Assembly: GCA_036796435.1 (NCBI GenBank)
Contig: DAIRCY010000017.1
Coordinates: forward strand, 1-35,729
Length of the DNA stretch: 35,729 nt
DNA from: JAJYVT01 sp036796435
Lineage (GTDB): Bacteria > Actinomycetota > Acidimicrobiia > Acidimicrobiales > RAAP-2
Direction: 5' to 3'
The notes under the pieces were generated by a model. The model was not told the DNA's origin and searched no databases. It saw only the letters and a program-made list of their open reading frames with translations. Shown here piece after piece: positions 21,956 through 29,808 of this stretch (position 1 is its first letter; the number at the start of each line of letters is the position of its first letter). The translations under genes were made by a program, and so were the position numbers.

Positions 21956-24900
21956 GTGGTGACGACCGAGACCACCGGTGCCCCCGGACCGGCGCCGGAC
22001 CGGGACTCCTGGGCCCGCAGCCTCGTCGAGCTCGCCACCGAGCCCGAGTGGCGTGCCCTCGCGCTCGACCTCTCCCGGCGGGCCCCGGCGAGCTACCGGG
22101 AACGGACCACGTCGGAGCAGGCCGCCCTCGATGCGCGGGAGCTGTTGGCCCTGTTCGGCACGGGGGAGCCGCCCGTGAGTGACCCCTCGGACGGGGGGTC
22201 GCCCAGCGCGTCGGACGGCGACCACCGGTTCGTGGTGCGGGCCCTGGCCGCCGACCGGTTCCACATCCGTCGCCTGGCGGCAAAGCCCGTGGAGCTGACG
22301 TCGCTCCTCCCGGTCCTCGAGAGCTTCGGCCTCGTGGTCGAAGAATCCGTCCCGTACCGATTCGACCTCCGGGACGACCTCGCCGTCTCCATCGACGACG
22401 TCGGGGTCCACCTCGTCGACCTCGGCGCGGGCGCCACCGCCTTCCACCCCGCGAAGGACGGCCCGAGGCTCGTCGAGGCGCTCGACGCGGTCGTGAACGG
22501 ACGGACCGAAGTCGACGCGTTGAACGTCTTGGTAGCGGCAGCCGGGCTGGGGTGGCGTGACGTCTCGCTGCTACGGGCGTACACGAACTACTGGGCGCAG
22601 TGTGACCTGCCGATCCCACCGTCCGACGTCGAAGCGGCGCTGATCGGCTTTCCCGCGGTCGCGGGCACGCTCGTCGCCTACTTCCGTTCCCGCTTCGACC
22701 CGGGCGAGACCGAGGCCGAGGCGGCGGTACGGGCTGCGTGCATGGCCCAGCTCTCGCAGGTCCCGCTGCTCCGTTGGGATCGGGCACTTCGAGTCGTGCT
22801 CGCGCTCGTCGACGCGACCGTCCGCACGAACTTCTTCCAGCGAAAGGTGACAGGCAGGCCGAAGGAGACGGTGACGCTCAAGCTCGAGAGCCACGCCGTC
22901 CCGCAGCTCCACCCGCCGCTGCCGAAGGTGGAGACCTGGGTCCACGCGCCCGAAGTCGAAGGCGTCCACCTGCGGGCGGGCCTCGTCGCCCGTGGAGGGA
23001 TCCGCTGGAGCGAACGGCCTGCGGACTTCCGCACCGAGGTCCTGGACCTGATGGTCGCCCAGGTGAAGAAGAACGCCATCATCGTGCCGACGGGCGCCAA
23101 GGGAGGCTTCGTCTGCAGACGGCCGGTTCGCCCCTCACCAAAAGACATCAGCCGGTGCTATTCGGTCTTCGTGAGCTCGCTTCTCGACGTGACCGACGAC
23201 CTCGAAGGCGGCAAGGTCGTCGGGCCACGCGACGTGGTCGCGCACGACGGGCCGGACCCCTATCTCGTCGTCGCGGCTGACAAGGGGACCGCCGAGCTGT
23301 CGGACCTGGCGAACGAGCTCAGTGCCGCGTACGGGTTCTGGCTCGGGGACGCCTTCGCGTCGGGTGGAAGCCACGGCTACAACCACAAGGCGATGGGTAT
23401 CACCGCCCGCGGGGCGTGGGTCGCCGTGCGGCGCCACTCCCACCAGCTCGGGATCGACGTCCAGCACGAGCCGATCAGCGTGGCGGGCATCGGCGACATG
23501 TCCGGCGACGTGTTCGGAAACGGCATGCTGCTGAGCGATGCGATCCGCCTCGTCGCAGCATTCGACCATCGGCACATCTTCTTGGATCCCGATCCGGACC
23601 CGGCGGTCTCCTTCGCAGAGCGCGAGCGCCTCGCACACCTTCCGGTCTCGAGCTGGGCGGACTACACGCCAGAGCTGATCTCGGCCGGCGGCGGCGTCTG
23701 GGCGAGGGACGCAAAGGAAGTCCCGCTTGCACCCGAGGCCCGCCGTGCGCTCGGGGTGGAGCTCGATCGCCTCTCCCCGCCCGAGCTGATCAGCGCGATC
23801 CTCGAGTCGCCCGTCGACCTTCTCTGGTTCGGAGGGGTCGGCACCTTCGTCAAGGCGCGGGGTGAAGCCGACAGCGAGGTGGGCGACCGGGCGAACGACG
23901 AGGTCCGCATCACCGCCGACAGGGTGCGGGCGCGGGTCATCGGTGAGGGGGGGAACCTCGGTCTCACGCAACTTGCCCGGATCCGGTACTCGCGTCGAGG
24001 CGGTCGGATCAACACCGACTTCATCGACAACGCCGCGGGGGTCGCCACGTCCGACCGGGAGGTGAACCTGAAGATCCTGCTGGCCCTCGCCATCGAAGAA
24101 GGACGGCTCGAGCCTGCGGATCGAGACGCCTATCTCGAGCGCGCCCAGGACGGGGTCGCCGGGGAGGTGCTGCGCCAGGTCGACCACAGCGTGGCAGCGC
24201 TCAACCGCGCGGTGCCCGACAGCGCGGGACAGCTCGATGCCTATGCCGCATTGGTCGACGGGCTGGAGGCCGCGGGGCGTGTCGACCGGGCGCTGGAGTC
24301 GCTGCCTGACACCGAGGAGTTCGCGGTCCGGCGCACCGCCGGCGCGGGCATGATCCGTCCGGAGCTCGCGGTGCTGCTCGCATACGCGAAGTCCGACCTC
24401 GGCGCGGCGATCGAGGAGTCGCCCATCGTGTCCGACCCGGCCTTCGCCGGCGCCGTCGAGGCCTACTTCCCCTCGGCGATGAGGAGGGACTTCGGCGACC
24501 TGATCGCGAAGCACCGCCTCTATGACCAGATCCTGGCGACCGAGGTCGCAGGGGAGATCGTCGACCGGCTGGGCATCGTCTGGGCGCACGAGACCGCCGC
24601 CGAGCTCGGCGTCGGGCTGGGCGAGGTCGCCGGGGCGTACTGGGCGGCGCGCCACGTGATCGGCGCCGCGGGCCCCTGGGAGGAGCTCGACAGCCAGTGG
24701 GCGCAGCTGCCCGCCGACGCCGACGCCCAGCTCCACCGCGCGGTGAGCGACGCAGTCGCCGACCTCGCGCGCGCCTACCTGCTGCGCGGTGCGTCGGCGA
24801 GACCGAGCGCTTTGATCGCCGAGGATCTCCCGGTCGCCGAGGCGCTCGCGACCGTCCCTCCCCCGCAAGAGGCCGTGAACGAGTTTCTGGCGCTCGGCGT

Positions 24901-25342
24901 CGACCGCGCCCTTGCGGAGCGGTGGGCCGCCACGGGGGTTCGTGCCAGGGCGGCCGACGTCGGCCCCGTCGTGCGCGTGACCGGCCGGCCTGTCGACGAG
25001 GTGCTCTCTACCTACGCGCTCGTGGACGACGCGGCGGGGGTGCCTCGCATGATGCGCGCGCTGCGCGAGGCGGAGACCGCAGACCGGTGGCGCTCCTGGC
25101 TCACCCGCGCGACGCGCGACGACCTGTGCGAATGGCGCCGGGGCGCCGTCGTGGACGCGCTCAGCTCCACCGCCGACCCCTCCGACCCGTTGCTCGGATG
25201 GGCTGCTTCGAGAGATTCTGCGCTCGGGGCGGCGCGCCGCCTCCTCCTGGCGCTGGACGCACCGGACACGGATCCGGCGACCGTCGTCGCAGTGGCGCTC
25301 CGGCGCCTGCCGAAGACGGCCGCGAAGGACCAGAGCCTGTAG
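21956..25342 (+). CDS. Short form of large NAD-dependent glutamate dehydrogenase (GDH_2/Bac_GDH type)
   Basis: About 1,128 residues that oxidise glutamate to 2-oxoglutarate and ammonia. The catalytic block is intact: GGIRWSERPADFRTEVLDLM (about 347), AQVKKNAIIVPTGAKGGFV, VVAADKGTAELSDLANE, GGSHGYNHKAMGITARGAWV, GIGDMSGDVFGNGMLLSDAI (about 512), GGVGTFVKA, ARVIGEGGNLGLTQLARIRY (about 659) and INTDFIDNAAGVATSDREVN, followed by a helical C-terminal domain. Actinobacterial and proteobacterial enzymes of this type are about 1,600 residues; the N-terminal 450-500 residues (ACT-like region) are missing and the divergent permease leaves no room for them. The start is uncertain: tandem GTGs at 21956/21959 have no clear ribosome-binding site, and an ATG near 21895 is also in frame. 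The 238 bp up to the permease hold no other gene. Confidence 0.9.
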   Translation: MVTTETTGAPGPAPDRDSWARSLVELATEPEWRALALDLSRRAPASYRERTTSEQAALDARELLALFGTGEPPVSDPSDGGSPSASDGDHRFVVRALAADRFHIRRLAAKPVELTSLLPVLESFGLVVEESVPYRFDLRDDLAVSIDDVGVHLVDLGAGATAFHPAKDGPRLVEALDAVVNGRTEVDALNVLVAAAGLGWRDVSLLRAYTNYWAQCDLPIPPSDVEAALIGFPAVAGTLVAYFRSRFDPGETEAEAAVRAACMAQLSQVPLLRWDRALRVVLALVDATVRTNFFQRKVTGRPKETVTLKLESHAVPQLHPPLPKVETWVHAPEVEGVHLRAGLVARGGIRWSERPADFRTEVLDLMVAQVKKNAIIVPTGAKGGFVCRRPVRPSPKDISRCYSVFVSSLLDVTDDLEGGKVVGPRDVVAHDGPDPYLVVAADKGTAELSDLANELSAAYGFWLGDAFASGGSHGYNHKAMGITARGAWVAVRRHSHQLGIDVQHEPISVAGIGDMSGDVFGNGMLLSDAIRLVAAFDHRHIFLDPDPDPAVSFAERERLAHLPVSSWADYTPELISAGGGVWARDAKEVPLAPEARRALGVELDRLSPPELISAILESPVDLLWFGGVGTFVKARGEADSEVGDRANDEVRITADRVRARVIGEGGNLGLTQLARIRYSRRGGRINTDFIDNAAGVATSDREVNLKILLALAIEEGRLEPADRDAYLERAQDGVAGEVLRQVDHSVAALNRAVPDSAGQLDAYAALVDGLEAAGRVDRALESLPDTEEFAVRRTAGAGMIRPELAVLLAYAKSDLGAAIEESPIVSDPAFAGAVEAYFPSAMRRDFGDLIAKHRLYDQILATEVAGEIVDRLGIVWAHETAAELGVGLGEVAGAYWAARHVIGAAGPWEELDSQWAQLPADADAQLHRAVSDAVADLARAYLLRGASARPSALIAEDLPVAEALATVPPPQEAVNEFLALGVDRALAERWAATGVRARAADVGPVVRVTGRPVDEVLSTYALVDDAAGVPRMMRALREAETADRWRSWLTRATRDDLCEWRRGAVVDALSSTADPSDPLLGWAASRDSALGAARRLLLALDAPDTDPATVVAVALRRLPKTAAKDQSL

Positions 25343-25357
25343 TCCTCCCTGTCGGTC

Positions 25358-26521
25358 CTAGGCGAGGCTGGCGGCCATCCGGGCGAGAATCTCGTCGAGG
25401 ATGCGCCAACCGGTGCCGAAGTTCAGGCGGGCGTGGCCCTCACCCCCTGGCCCGAAATTGGGACCGGGCACCAGCTCGACCCTGGCCCGGCTCCGGAAGT
25501 GGCCCGCCGGATCGGCCACGCGGGTGCCGCGACAGTCGAGCCAGGCGAGATAGGTCGCATCGGGGGTGCGCATCTCCACCCCGGGGAGCTCTCCGATCCG
25601 AGAGACGAGGTGGTCGCGCAGGGCGTGCAGGTGCGCGACCTGCCGTTCGAGCCAGGGATCTCCGTGGCGCCACGCGGCGAGGGTCGCCTCCACGCCGAGC
25701 ACGTTGACCGACCCCAGCAGCTCCGACGGGAGGCGGTCCCAGGCGGCTCGCACGCGCTCGTCGCCGATGTGGGCGACGGCGGTGCGGAGCCCACCGAGAT
25801 TGAAGGACTTGGTGGCCGAAGTGATCGTCACCGTCCGTCGAGCGAAGTCTTCACAGAGGGACGCGAACGGCACGTGGGGGTGCCCGGGGTACACGAGCTC
25901 GGCGTGCAGCTCGTCGCTCACGACGACGAGATCGTGGCGCTCCGCGATGGCCCCGAGCAGCTCGAGCTCGGCACGCGTCAGCACGCGACCGGTGGGGTTG
26001 TGCGGGTTCACGAGGAGGAGGACCTTCGCTGCGCTCCTCTTCACCTGGTCTTCGAGCAGCTCGGCATCGAACCACCAGCCGGCACCTGACGGCATCATCG
26101 GGCTCATGACCGCTCTGCGGTCCATGTTTACCAACGCCGCGAGGAACGGCGGGTAATTCGGCGCGTGCAGCACCACCGCGTCGCCGCGCGTCGAACAAAG
26201 GTCCGTCACGACCTGCATCGCCTGGATGAGGTCGCTCGTGTGCCGGACGTGGGCGGGATCCGGCCTCCACCCGTAACGGCTCGCCATGCGCCCGGCGAAC
26301 GCCTCGGCGAGCGGTTCGGCCGGCCAGTCGGGATACCCGACGTCTCCCCGTTCGACCGCCTCGACGATCGCCTCGGCGACCTGTGGGCAAAGATCGAAGT
26401 CGGTCTCTGCCACCCAGGCCGGGAGGACGTCTTCGGGCACGTGATGCCACTTGGCCGTCTGCTTCTTCCGGCACCGCTCGGCGCACGGCTCGAATTCGTC
26501 GGCACGAGTGGCCGTCCTCAC
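25358..26521 (-). CDS. MalY/PatB-type PLP-dependent aminotransferase or C-S beta-lyase
   Basis: 387 residues of fold-type I PLP enzymes in the MalY/PatB branch: KWHHVPEDVLPAWVAETDFD near the start, GYPDWPAEPLAEAF, VNPHNPTGRVLTRAELELL (171-189), the PLP-contacting Asp203 in VVSDELHAELVYPG, and Schiff-base Lys238 in TSATKSFNLGGLR. Members cleave C-S bonds (cystathionine and other cysteine S-conjugates) or transaminate. The GTG start at 26521 overlaps the P450 stop (GTGA) with GAGGAG five bases upstream, so it is coupled to the P450. A longer frame to 26578 is unsupported. It converges with glutamate dehydrogenase 15 bp away. Confidence 0.92.
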   Translation of the reverse strand: MRTATRADEFEPCAERCRKKQTAKWHHVPEDVLPAWVAETDFDLCPQVAEAIVEAVERGDVGYPDWPAEPLAEAFAGRMASRYGWRPDPAHVRHTSDLIQAMQVVTDLCSTRGDAVVLHAPNYPPFLAALVNMDRRAVMSPMMPSGAGWWFDAELLEDQVKRSAAKVLLLVNPHNPTGRVLTRAELELLGAIAERHDLVVVSDELHAELVYPGHPHVPFASLCEDFARRTVTITSATKSFNLGGLRTAVAHIGDERVRAAWDRLPSELLGSVNVLGVEATLAAWRHGDPWLERQVAHLHALRDHLVSRIGELPGVEMRTPDATYLAWLDCRGTRVADPAGHFRSRARVELVPGPNFGPGGEGHARLNFGTGWRILDEILARMAASLA

Positions 26522-27843
26522 GAAAGCTCCTCGACCGCGAGGTGACGAATGCCACGAAGCACGGCGTTCTCCTTCCACGACGGCTCACCGGCGAGACGCA
26601 GAGCAGGGAACCGGCTGACGAGCGCCCGCAGCGCGATCTGCGCTTCCAGGCGGGCGAGAGGAGCCCCGAGACAGAAGTGGATCCCCTGTCCGAAGGCGAG
26701 GTGCTGGGACTGCGGCCGGCGGATGTCCAGCCGATCGGGGTCCTCGTAGGCGAGCGGATCGCGGTTCGCCGCGCCGATCAAGAGGAGGACGAACGTGCCC
26801 TTCGGGGTCTCGACACCTCCCGCTTCGCCGTCTTCGAGGGCGACCCGCATGGTCAGCTGCACCGGTGAGTCGAAACGAAGAACCTCCTCGACCGCGCCGA
26901 AGACGAGGTNNNNNNNNNNCCGGATGACCTCGCGGGCCGCCCCGATCCCGATGGAGGCGCCCTCCCGCTCGACAAAGACGAGGTCGGGGTGGCGGACGAG
27001 GTCCTCGTACTGCCCTCGATGCCCGAGGAAGGCGTAGAGGGCGTTGCCGATCAAGCTCGTCGTCGTCTCGTGGCCCGCGATCAGAAGAAGGATGCACGTC
27101 GCGACGATCTCTGCTTCCGTGAGCGAGTCACCGGAGTCGTGGACGGCCACGAGGTCCGAGACGAGATCGCTCTGCGGAGCGCGGCGGCGGCGCGCGATCT
27201 CTTCGAACAGATACGACGCGAACTCCTCGCGGGCTGCCACCTGCGCACGTCGCTCGTCGGCCGACAGGAGGAACGCCGGCTCGATCGAACGGGCGAGGGC
27301 ATGGGACCATTGGACGAGGAGCGGACGGTCCGCCTCGGGGACCCCGAACAGCTCGCTGATCACCGCGACAGGGAGCGGTGACGCGAGCGACTCGACGACG
27401 TCGAAGGGGCCCCGGCCGCGGACCCCGTCGAGCAGCCCCGCCGTGAGATCCTCGATCATCGGCCCGAGCTCCTCGACCCGTCGCGGGGTGAACGAACGGG
27501 AGACGAGCCGGCGCAGACGTGTGTGATCCGGCGGGTTCAGCATCAAGAACGACCTCACCGGCACTTCGTCGGAGTGGCTGGCGCCGTCATCGTCGAGGTA
27601 CCCCGCACGGCGCGCCCGTCCACGGCGCAGCTCCGCCTCCGCGCCCTCGAGGTGACCGAACCGGCCGTCGCGGAGCACCCGGGCGCAGTCCGCGTAGCGA
27701 CTCAGCACGAGAAAGCCCGGAGCCGCCTCCCAGACTGGCGCGTGCTCGCGAAGGCGCGCGTAGCCGGTGTACGGGTCGGCGCGATGCGACGGCGAGAACA
27801 GGTCGATCAGACCGCTGAGCTCTCCCGTGCCGGTCTCGGCCAT
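26518..27843 (-). CDS. Cytochrome P450 (CYP), interrupted by an assembly gap
   Basis: A soluble bacterial class I P450. Landmarks are LMLNPPDHTRLRRLVSRSFT (helix C), the I-helix LLIAGHETTTSLIGNALY (about 253-270), the K-helix ExxR pair Glu320/Arg323 (EEVLRF), and the haem-binding loop AFGQGIHFCLGAPLARLE with Cys391. Ten Ns fall between the I and K helices. The flanking 25-codon segment is foreign to the family, and removing it gives a normal P450 of about 416 residues. The start is the ATG at 27843, overlapping the GNAT stop (TGATG); a GTG one codon earlier is equally possible. It sits second in a GNAT/P450/MalY-type operon. The substrate is unknown and the redox partners are elsewhere. Confidence 0.92.
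   Translation of the reverse strand: MAETGTGELSGLIDLFSPSHRADPYTGYARLREHAPVWEAAPGFLVLSRYADCARVLRDGRFGHLEGAEAELRRGRARRAGYLDDDGASHSDEVPVRSFLMLNPPDHTRLRRLVSRSFTPRRVEELGPMIEDLTAGLLDGVRGRGPFDVVESLASPLPVAVISELFGVPEADRPLLVQWSHALARSIEPAFLLSADERRAQVAAREEFASYLFEEIARRRRAPQSDLVSDLVAVHDSGDSLTEAEIVATCILLLIAGHETTTSLIGNALYAFLGHRGQYEDLVRHPDLVFVEREGASIGIGAAREVIRXXXXLVFGAVEEVLRFDSPVQLTMRVALEDGEAGGVETPKGTFVLLLIGAANRDPLAYEDPDRLDIRRPQSQHLAFGQGIHFCLGAPLARLEAQIALRALVSRFPALRLAGEPSWKENAVLRGIRHLAVEELS
26910..26919. other. Assembly gap (10 Ns) inside the P450 gene
   Basis: Ten undetermined bases. AGACGAGGT occurs immediately left of the gap (26901-26909) and again at 26976-26984, exactly 75 bp on, so the gap and the intervening 56 bases look like a scaffolding artefact. 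Confidence 0.95.
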
Positions 27844-28349
27844 CACTCCACCCGCTCGTCCAGCACGGCCACCATGCGCCGCTCGGGGTGCGGGTCACCG
27901 GGCTGCGAGGCAGGCCCGGCGTCGACGAAGCCGTGCCGCTCGTACAGGGTGATCGCGTGGCCGTTCGCGGAGCGGACGTCGAGGAGCGCCCGTCGCGCTC
28001 CACTCTCCTGCGCCCACCTGCAGACCTCGGCCACGAGCGCGTCGCCGACACCCTTCCCGCGCGCCGACGGTGCCACCCACATGGAGAGAAGCTCGACGTC
28101 TCCGCCCGCAGGCGCCGTCGCGCTCACCATGCCAACCGGCTTCCCGCCGAGCTCGGCCACGACGTTGTGCGCAACCGCGACGAGTCGCCCTCGCCACCGT
28201 TCCTCGCTGTCGCCGGACCCGCTCCATTGCGCGAGCGACGATCCGAACGCGTCGGGAGCGTCTGCCAGCGCCTCACGGCGGAGCGACCGCCACGTCGGCC
28301 AGTCGTCTGCGCCGAGGACCCTGCACGCGATCAGCGGGGCGGCGTCCAT
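27843..28349 (-). CDS. GNAT family N-acetyltransferase
   Basis: A 168-residue single GNAT domain. The acetyl-CoA-binding motif A is VELLSMWVAPSARGKGVGDA (85-104), and motif B includes LLDVRSANGHAITLYERHGF. The N-terminal half (RVLGADDWPTWRSLRREALA) is typical of the RimI/PhnO-like group. The ATG at 28349 follows GGGAG by five bases; an ATG at 28361 would add four residues. Its stop overlaps the P450 start, and it is the first gene of a three-gene coupled operon, so it may acetylate a substrate or product of that pathway (inference). Confidence 0.88.
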   Translation of the reverse strand: MDAAPLIACRVLGADDWPTWRSLRREALADAPDAFGSSLAQWSGSGDSEERWRGRLVAVAHNVVAELGGKPVGMVSATAPAGGDVELLSMWVAPSARGKGVGDALVAEVCRWAQESGARRALLDVRSANGHAITLYERHGFVDAGPASQPGDPHPERRMVAVLDERVE

Positions 28350-28377
28350 ACTCTCTCCCATGAGTTGCGAACGCCCC

Positions 28378-28383
28378 ACGGTA
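28378..28383 (-). promoter_or_regulatory. Candidate -10 box for the GNAT/P450/MalY-type operon
   Basis: TACCGT on the minus strand, the same hexamer as before the GT2 gene. A start site about seven bases on would give a leader of about 22 nt with GGGAG before ATG 28349. Confidence 0.4.
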
Positions 28384-28407
28384 CGGCCTGACCCGAGCCT
28401 CGAGCAC

Positions 28408-28938
28408 ATGACGCCATCGACCTCGTCGTTCACGTCGGTGGCCGGCGACTCACTCCCCTCTTCCAGCGCCGAGCCGTTCACGGCGAGATTGGCCCGGGAC
28501 GACGACGCAGCGGAGCTCGTGCGGCTTCGCGCGGTCATGTTCGCCTCGATGGGCATCGACACCACCCAGACCGACTGGCAGCCCCGCTGCCGTACCCACC
28601 TCGAGAATTGCCTGCGGGCAGGCACGCTGATCGGCGCGGTCGTCGACCAGCCTCGAGGGACCGGCCTCGCCGCCTCGGCGTTGGCCGAGCTCCTTACGAG
28701 GATCCCCGCCCCGTCGAGGCCGACAGGCGCGTCGGCATACCTCTCCTCGGTCTCGACGGACCCGCAGTGGCGGAGACGGGGCATGGCCCGGGCGGTCCTC
28801 GCCCTCCTCCTCGACGAGCTCACGGAGCGGGGAGTCCGGCGAGTGGACCTGCACGCGACCGACGCAGGCGAGTCGCTGTACCACTCGTTGGGCTTCCGAC
28901 CTCGTGCCGGCGGCAAGGAGATGCGGCTCGTCATCTGA
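28408..28938 (+). CDS. GNAT family N-acetyltransferase (divergent copy)
   Basis: A 176-residue GNAT protein. Motif A is SAYLSSVSTDPQWRRRGMAR followed by AVLALLLDELTERGVRRVDL, and motif B is HATDAGESLYHSLGFRP. The domain begins at about residue 24 (ARLARDDDAAELVRLRAVMF) after a Ser/Thr-rich leader of uncertain reality. The ATG at 28408 is the first start clear of the divergent GNAT promoter; GTG 28438 and an upstream ATG at 28360 are alternatives. No ribosome-binding site is evident. The substrate is unknown. It ends 12 bp from the convergent GNAT-cupin gene. Confidence 0.85.
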   Translation: MTPSTSSFTSVAGDSLPSSSAEPFTARLARDDDAAELVRLRAVMFASMGIDTTQTDWQPRCRTHLENCLRAGTLIGAVVDQPRGTGLAASALAELLTRIPAPSRPTGASAYLSSVSTDPQWRRRGMARAVLALLLDELTERGVRRVDLHATDAGESLYHSLGFRPRAGGKEMRLVI

Positions 28939-28950
28939 CCGCGGCTCAGC

Positions 28951-29607
28951 TCAACCGGTGGTGCCCGCTCGCCCGTAGTCGTCGTCCGGGCCGAGCCGCC
29001 GGACACGTCCCTCGAGGACAACTTCGGCCGTGCCGGACACTACGAACCAGTGTTCCGCCCACCTTTGGTGGCGCTGGTAACTCAGCCGGCGCCCCGCCCC
29101 GACGACGATTCGCTTCACCTTGTGGCCGTGGCCGCCGTCGAGGATCGAGAAGGTGCCCCACGGCCGCTCGCACGGACGGCGCCGGTCCGCCTCGCGGTTG
29201 CCGTCGTTCTCAAGCCAGCGGCCGACGACGGTCGCAAGGAAGTCGGGCTGGGGTCGAAAGCCGAGATGGCCGTAGAAGTCGCCGGCGTCGGAGGTCTGCA
29301 ACCCGACGGGCTGGCCGGGCACCCGCTCGAGGAGGTAACGCACCATGGCGGGGCCGATCCCTCGGTGGCGGTGGGAGGAAGCGGTCCAGACGTCCACGAG
29401 GTACGCGTTGCACACTCCGTCGCTCAGGAGGCGTGCCATCCCGACGAGCCTCGTCCCGTCCCACGCGAGCGCGGCGTGCGCGGCCGCCTCGAACGAGCGG
29501 CGCAACGCCGCCGGGGACCTGCCGTTGTCGAAGTCGTCCGCAGCGAGATCGGCCTTGGCGCGGGTCCAGTCCACCCGCTCGAGGTCGCTGTCGACGACCA
29601 CGGCCAC
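28951..29607 (-). CDS. GNAT domain fused to a truncated mannose-6-phosphate isomerase-type cupin
   Basis: 218 residues. Residues 1-125 form a GNAT domain (VDVWTASSHRHRGIGPAMVR, then GLQTSDAGDFYGHLGFRPQP). From about residue 146 a type II phosphomannose-isomerase cupin begins (RPWGTFSILDGGHGHKVKRI, then YQRHQRWAEHWFVVSGTAEV). The cupin runs normally to VRRLGPD and then jumps to DDYGR, the residues that normally close the domain, so the middle of about 35-40 residues (including the IPxGxxHR metal/substrate strand) is absent. The GTG at 29607 has GGAGGAGG five bases upstream. The GNAT half looks functional; the cupin half probably is not catalytic. It follows tRNA-Asn on the same strand. Confidence 0.82.
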   Translation of the reverse strand: MAVVVDSDLERVDWTRAKADLAADDFDNGRSPAALRRSFEAAAHAALAWDGTRLVGMARLLSDGVCNAYLVDVWTASSHRHRGIGPAMVRYLLERVPGQPVGLQTSDAGDFYGHLGFRPQPDFLATVVGRWLENDGNREADRRRPCERPWGTFSILDGGHGHKVKRIVVGAGRRLSYQRHQRWAEHWFVVSGTAEVVLEGRVRRLGPDDDYGRAGTTG

Positions 29608-29684
29608 CCGCGCCTCCTCCCTCGATCAAGGCCATCGCGTGCTCGGCAGAAGGCCCCGCGAGACTCCGGCCAGATCCGGTGTAG

Positions 29685-29757
29685 CTCCGGGGCTGGGACT
29701 CGAACCCAGAACCAACGGATTAACAGTCCGCTGCGCTGCCGATTGCGCCACCCCGGA
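29685..29757 (-). tRNA. tRNA-Asn (GTT)
   Basis: Acceptor TCCGGGG/CCCCGGA, D stem GCGC/GCGC, anticodon stem GCGGA/TCCGT with loop CTGTTAA (anticodon GTT), T stem CTGGG/CCCAG with loop TTCGAGT, and discriminator G as expected for Asn. No encoded CCA. It lies 51 bp after the sigma-factor stop on the same strand. Confidence 0.96.
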
Positions 29758-29771
29758 AGGGTCGGCTGGCC

Positions 29772-29777
29772 AGCCTA
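29772..29777 (-). promoter_or_regulatory. Possible -10 box for tRNA-Asn
   Basis: TAGGCT on the minus strand, 14 bases before the mature tRNA 5' end. It overlaps the palindrome GGCTGGCCAGCC (29765-29776). Weak on its own. Confidence 0.3.
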
Positions 29778-29808
29778 CCAAAGCGGCACGGGAGCGCGAA
29801 GGGCGCGT

